NCBI GenBank assembly: GCA_900768705.1
Contig: CAAGEB010000181.1
Coordinates: 1 to 5,826 of the forward strand
DNA: 5,826 nucleotides
Reading direction: 5' to 3'
DNA from: Oscillospiraceae bacterium
GTDB lineage: Bacteria > Bacillota > Clostridia > Oscillospirales > Ruminococcaceae
Made by a program: the position numbers and the translations under genes. Of this stretch, positions 5,668-5,826 are shown one piece after another. Positions within the stretch are counted from its first letter, which is position 1, and each line of letters begins with the position of its first letter. The notes below the pieces were generated by a model. The model was given only the letters and a program-made list of their open reading frames with translations. It made no database searches and had not been told where the DNA came from.

Positions 5668-5705
5668 ATTATTAATTTTCGGCAGAGCAAGCCGATACAT
5701 ATAGA

Positions 5706-5826
5706 TTTATTATATCATAACCGCAAGGTTATGATATAATTTGCCGATATGCACGGAGTTCGCCGAAGGCGAACGGATGTGCAAGGCATTTTGATCTATA
5801 ATAAACGCTTTGCGTTTATTATATCA
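5706..5826. repeat. Composite palindromic intergenic element, truncated by the window edge
   Basis: Three perfect hairpins lie in 121 bp: 5709-5740 (14-bp arms, GCAA loop), 5758-5774 (7-bp arms, GAA loop, inside a wider TGCAC/GTGCA pair at 5750-5754 and 5779-5783) and 5797-5823 (12-bp arms, TTT loop). TTTATTATATCA occurs at both 5706-5717 and 5815-5826, giving a 109-bp period. TGATATAAT (5732-5740) and ATTATATCA (5818-5826) form a 9-bp terminal inverted repeat. No ORF is visible. A minus-strand TATAAT at 5714-5709 could serve the operon, but it has no -35 box. The layout suits a non-autonomous palindromic repeat (MITE/REP-like). The alternative is a bidirectional terminator or an array of tandem units. 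Confidence 0.6.

Noticed and set aside
5797..5823. CRISPR array at the right end
   Set aside because: Only palindromic hairpins and one 12-bp direct repeat are present; there is no series of regular repeats with unique spacers and no cas gene.

Overview
The window looks like chromosome of a Gram-positive anaerobe of the Clostridia, most likely a Ruminococcus/Oscillospiraceae-type gut bacterium. This is inferred from AAAGGAG-type ribosome binding sites about 7 nt from their starts, a Bacillus-like MazF, a YfmF/YfmH M16 pair, moderate G+C, and compact operons. The species cannot be named from sequence alone.

Layout. Positions 1-321 hold no convincing gene. This stretch contains three perfect GC-rich hairpins, a four-tract G-run able to form a G-quadruplex, and then an AT-richer promoter area with a TATAAT box and a 12-bp palindrome. 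It leads into mazF (322-663, + strand), which has no visible antitoxin gene next to it.

Everything from 664 to about 5650 is one minus-strand operon, read right to left: yfmF (non-catalytic M16 homologue), yfmH (M16 homologue with the HxxEH zinc motif), lgt (prolipoprotein diacylglyceryl transferase with a long acidic tail), a 60-residue lipoprotein-like gene, folD, and a 57-residue two-helix membrane protein. The genes overlap by 4 or 8 nt or are separated by 2 to 33 nt, so they are almost certainly cotranscribed and partly translationally coupled. The last gene ends at 664, directly abutting the mazF stop codon at 663 on the other strand.

Upstream of the operon (5706-5826) lies a cluster of three perfect hairpins bounded by a 12-bp direct repeat. 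It resembles a palindromic intergenic repeat element cut off by the window edge.

Functionally, lgt and the lipoprotein gene are a natural enzyme/substrate-type pair. FolD provides one-carbon folate interconversion. The M16 pair belongs to a family linked in Bacillus to EF-P modification and is related to AlbE/AlbF peptide-processing proteins. Nothing here proves a new system. The best leads are the structured DNA/RNA region ahead of a solitary MazF, the lipoprotein-like remnant after lgt, the overlooked small membrane protein, the lgt tail, the yfmF start problem and the terminal repeat.
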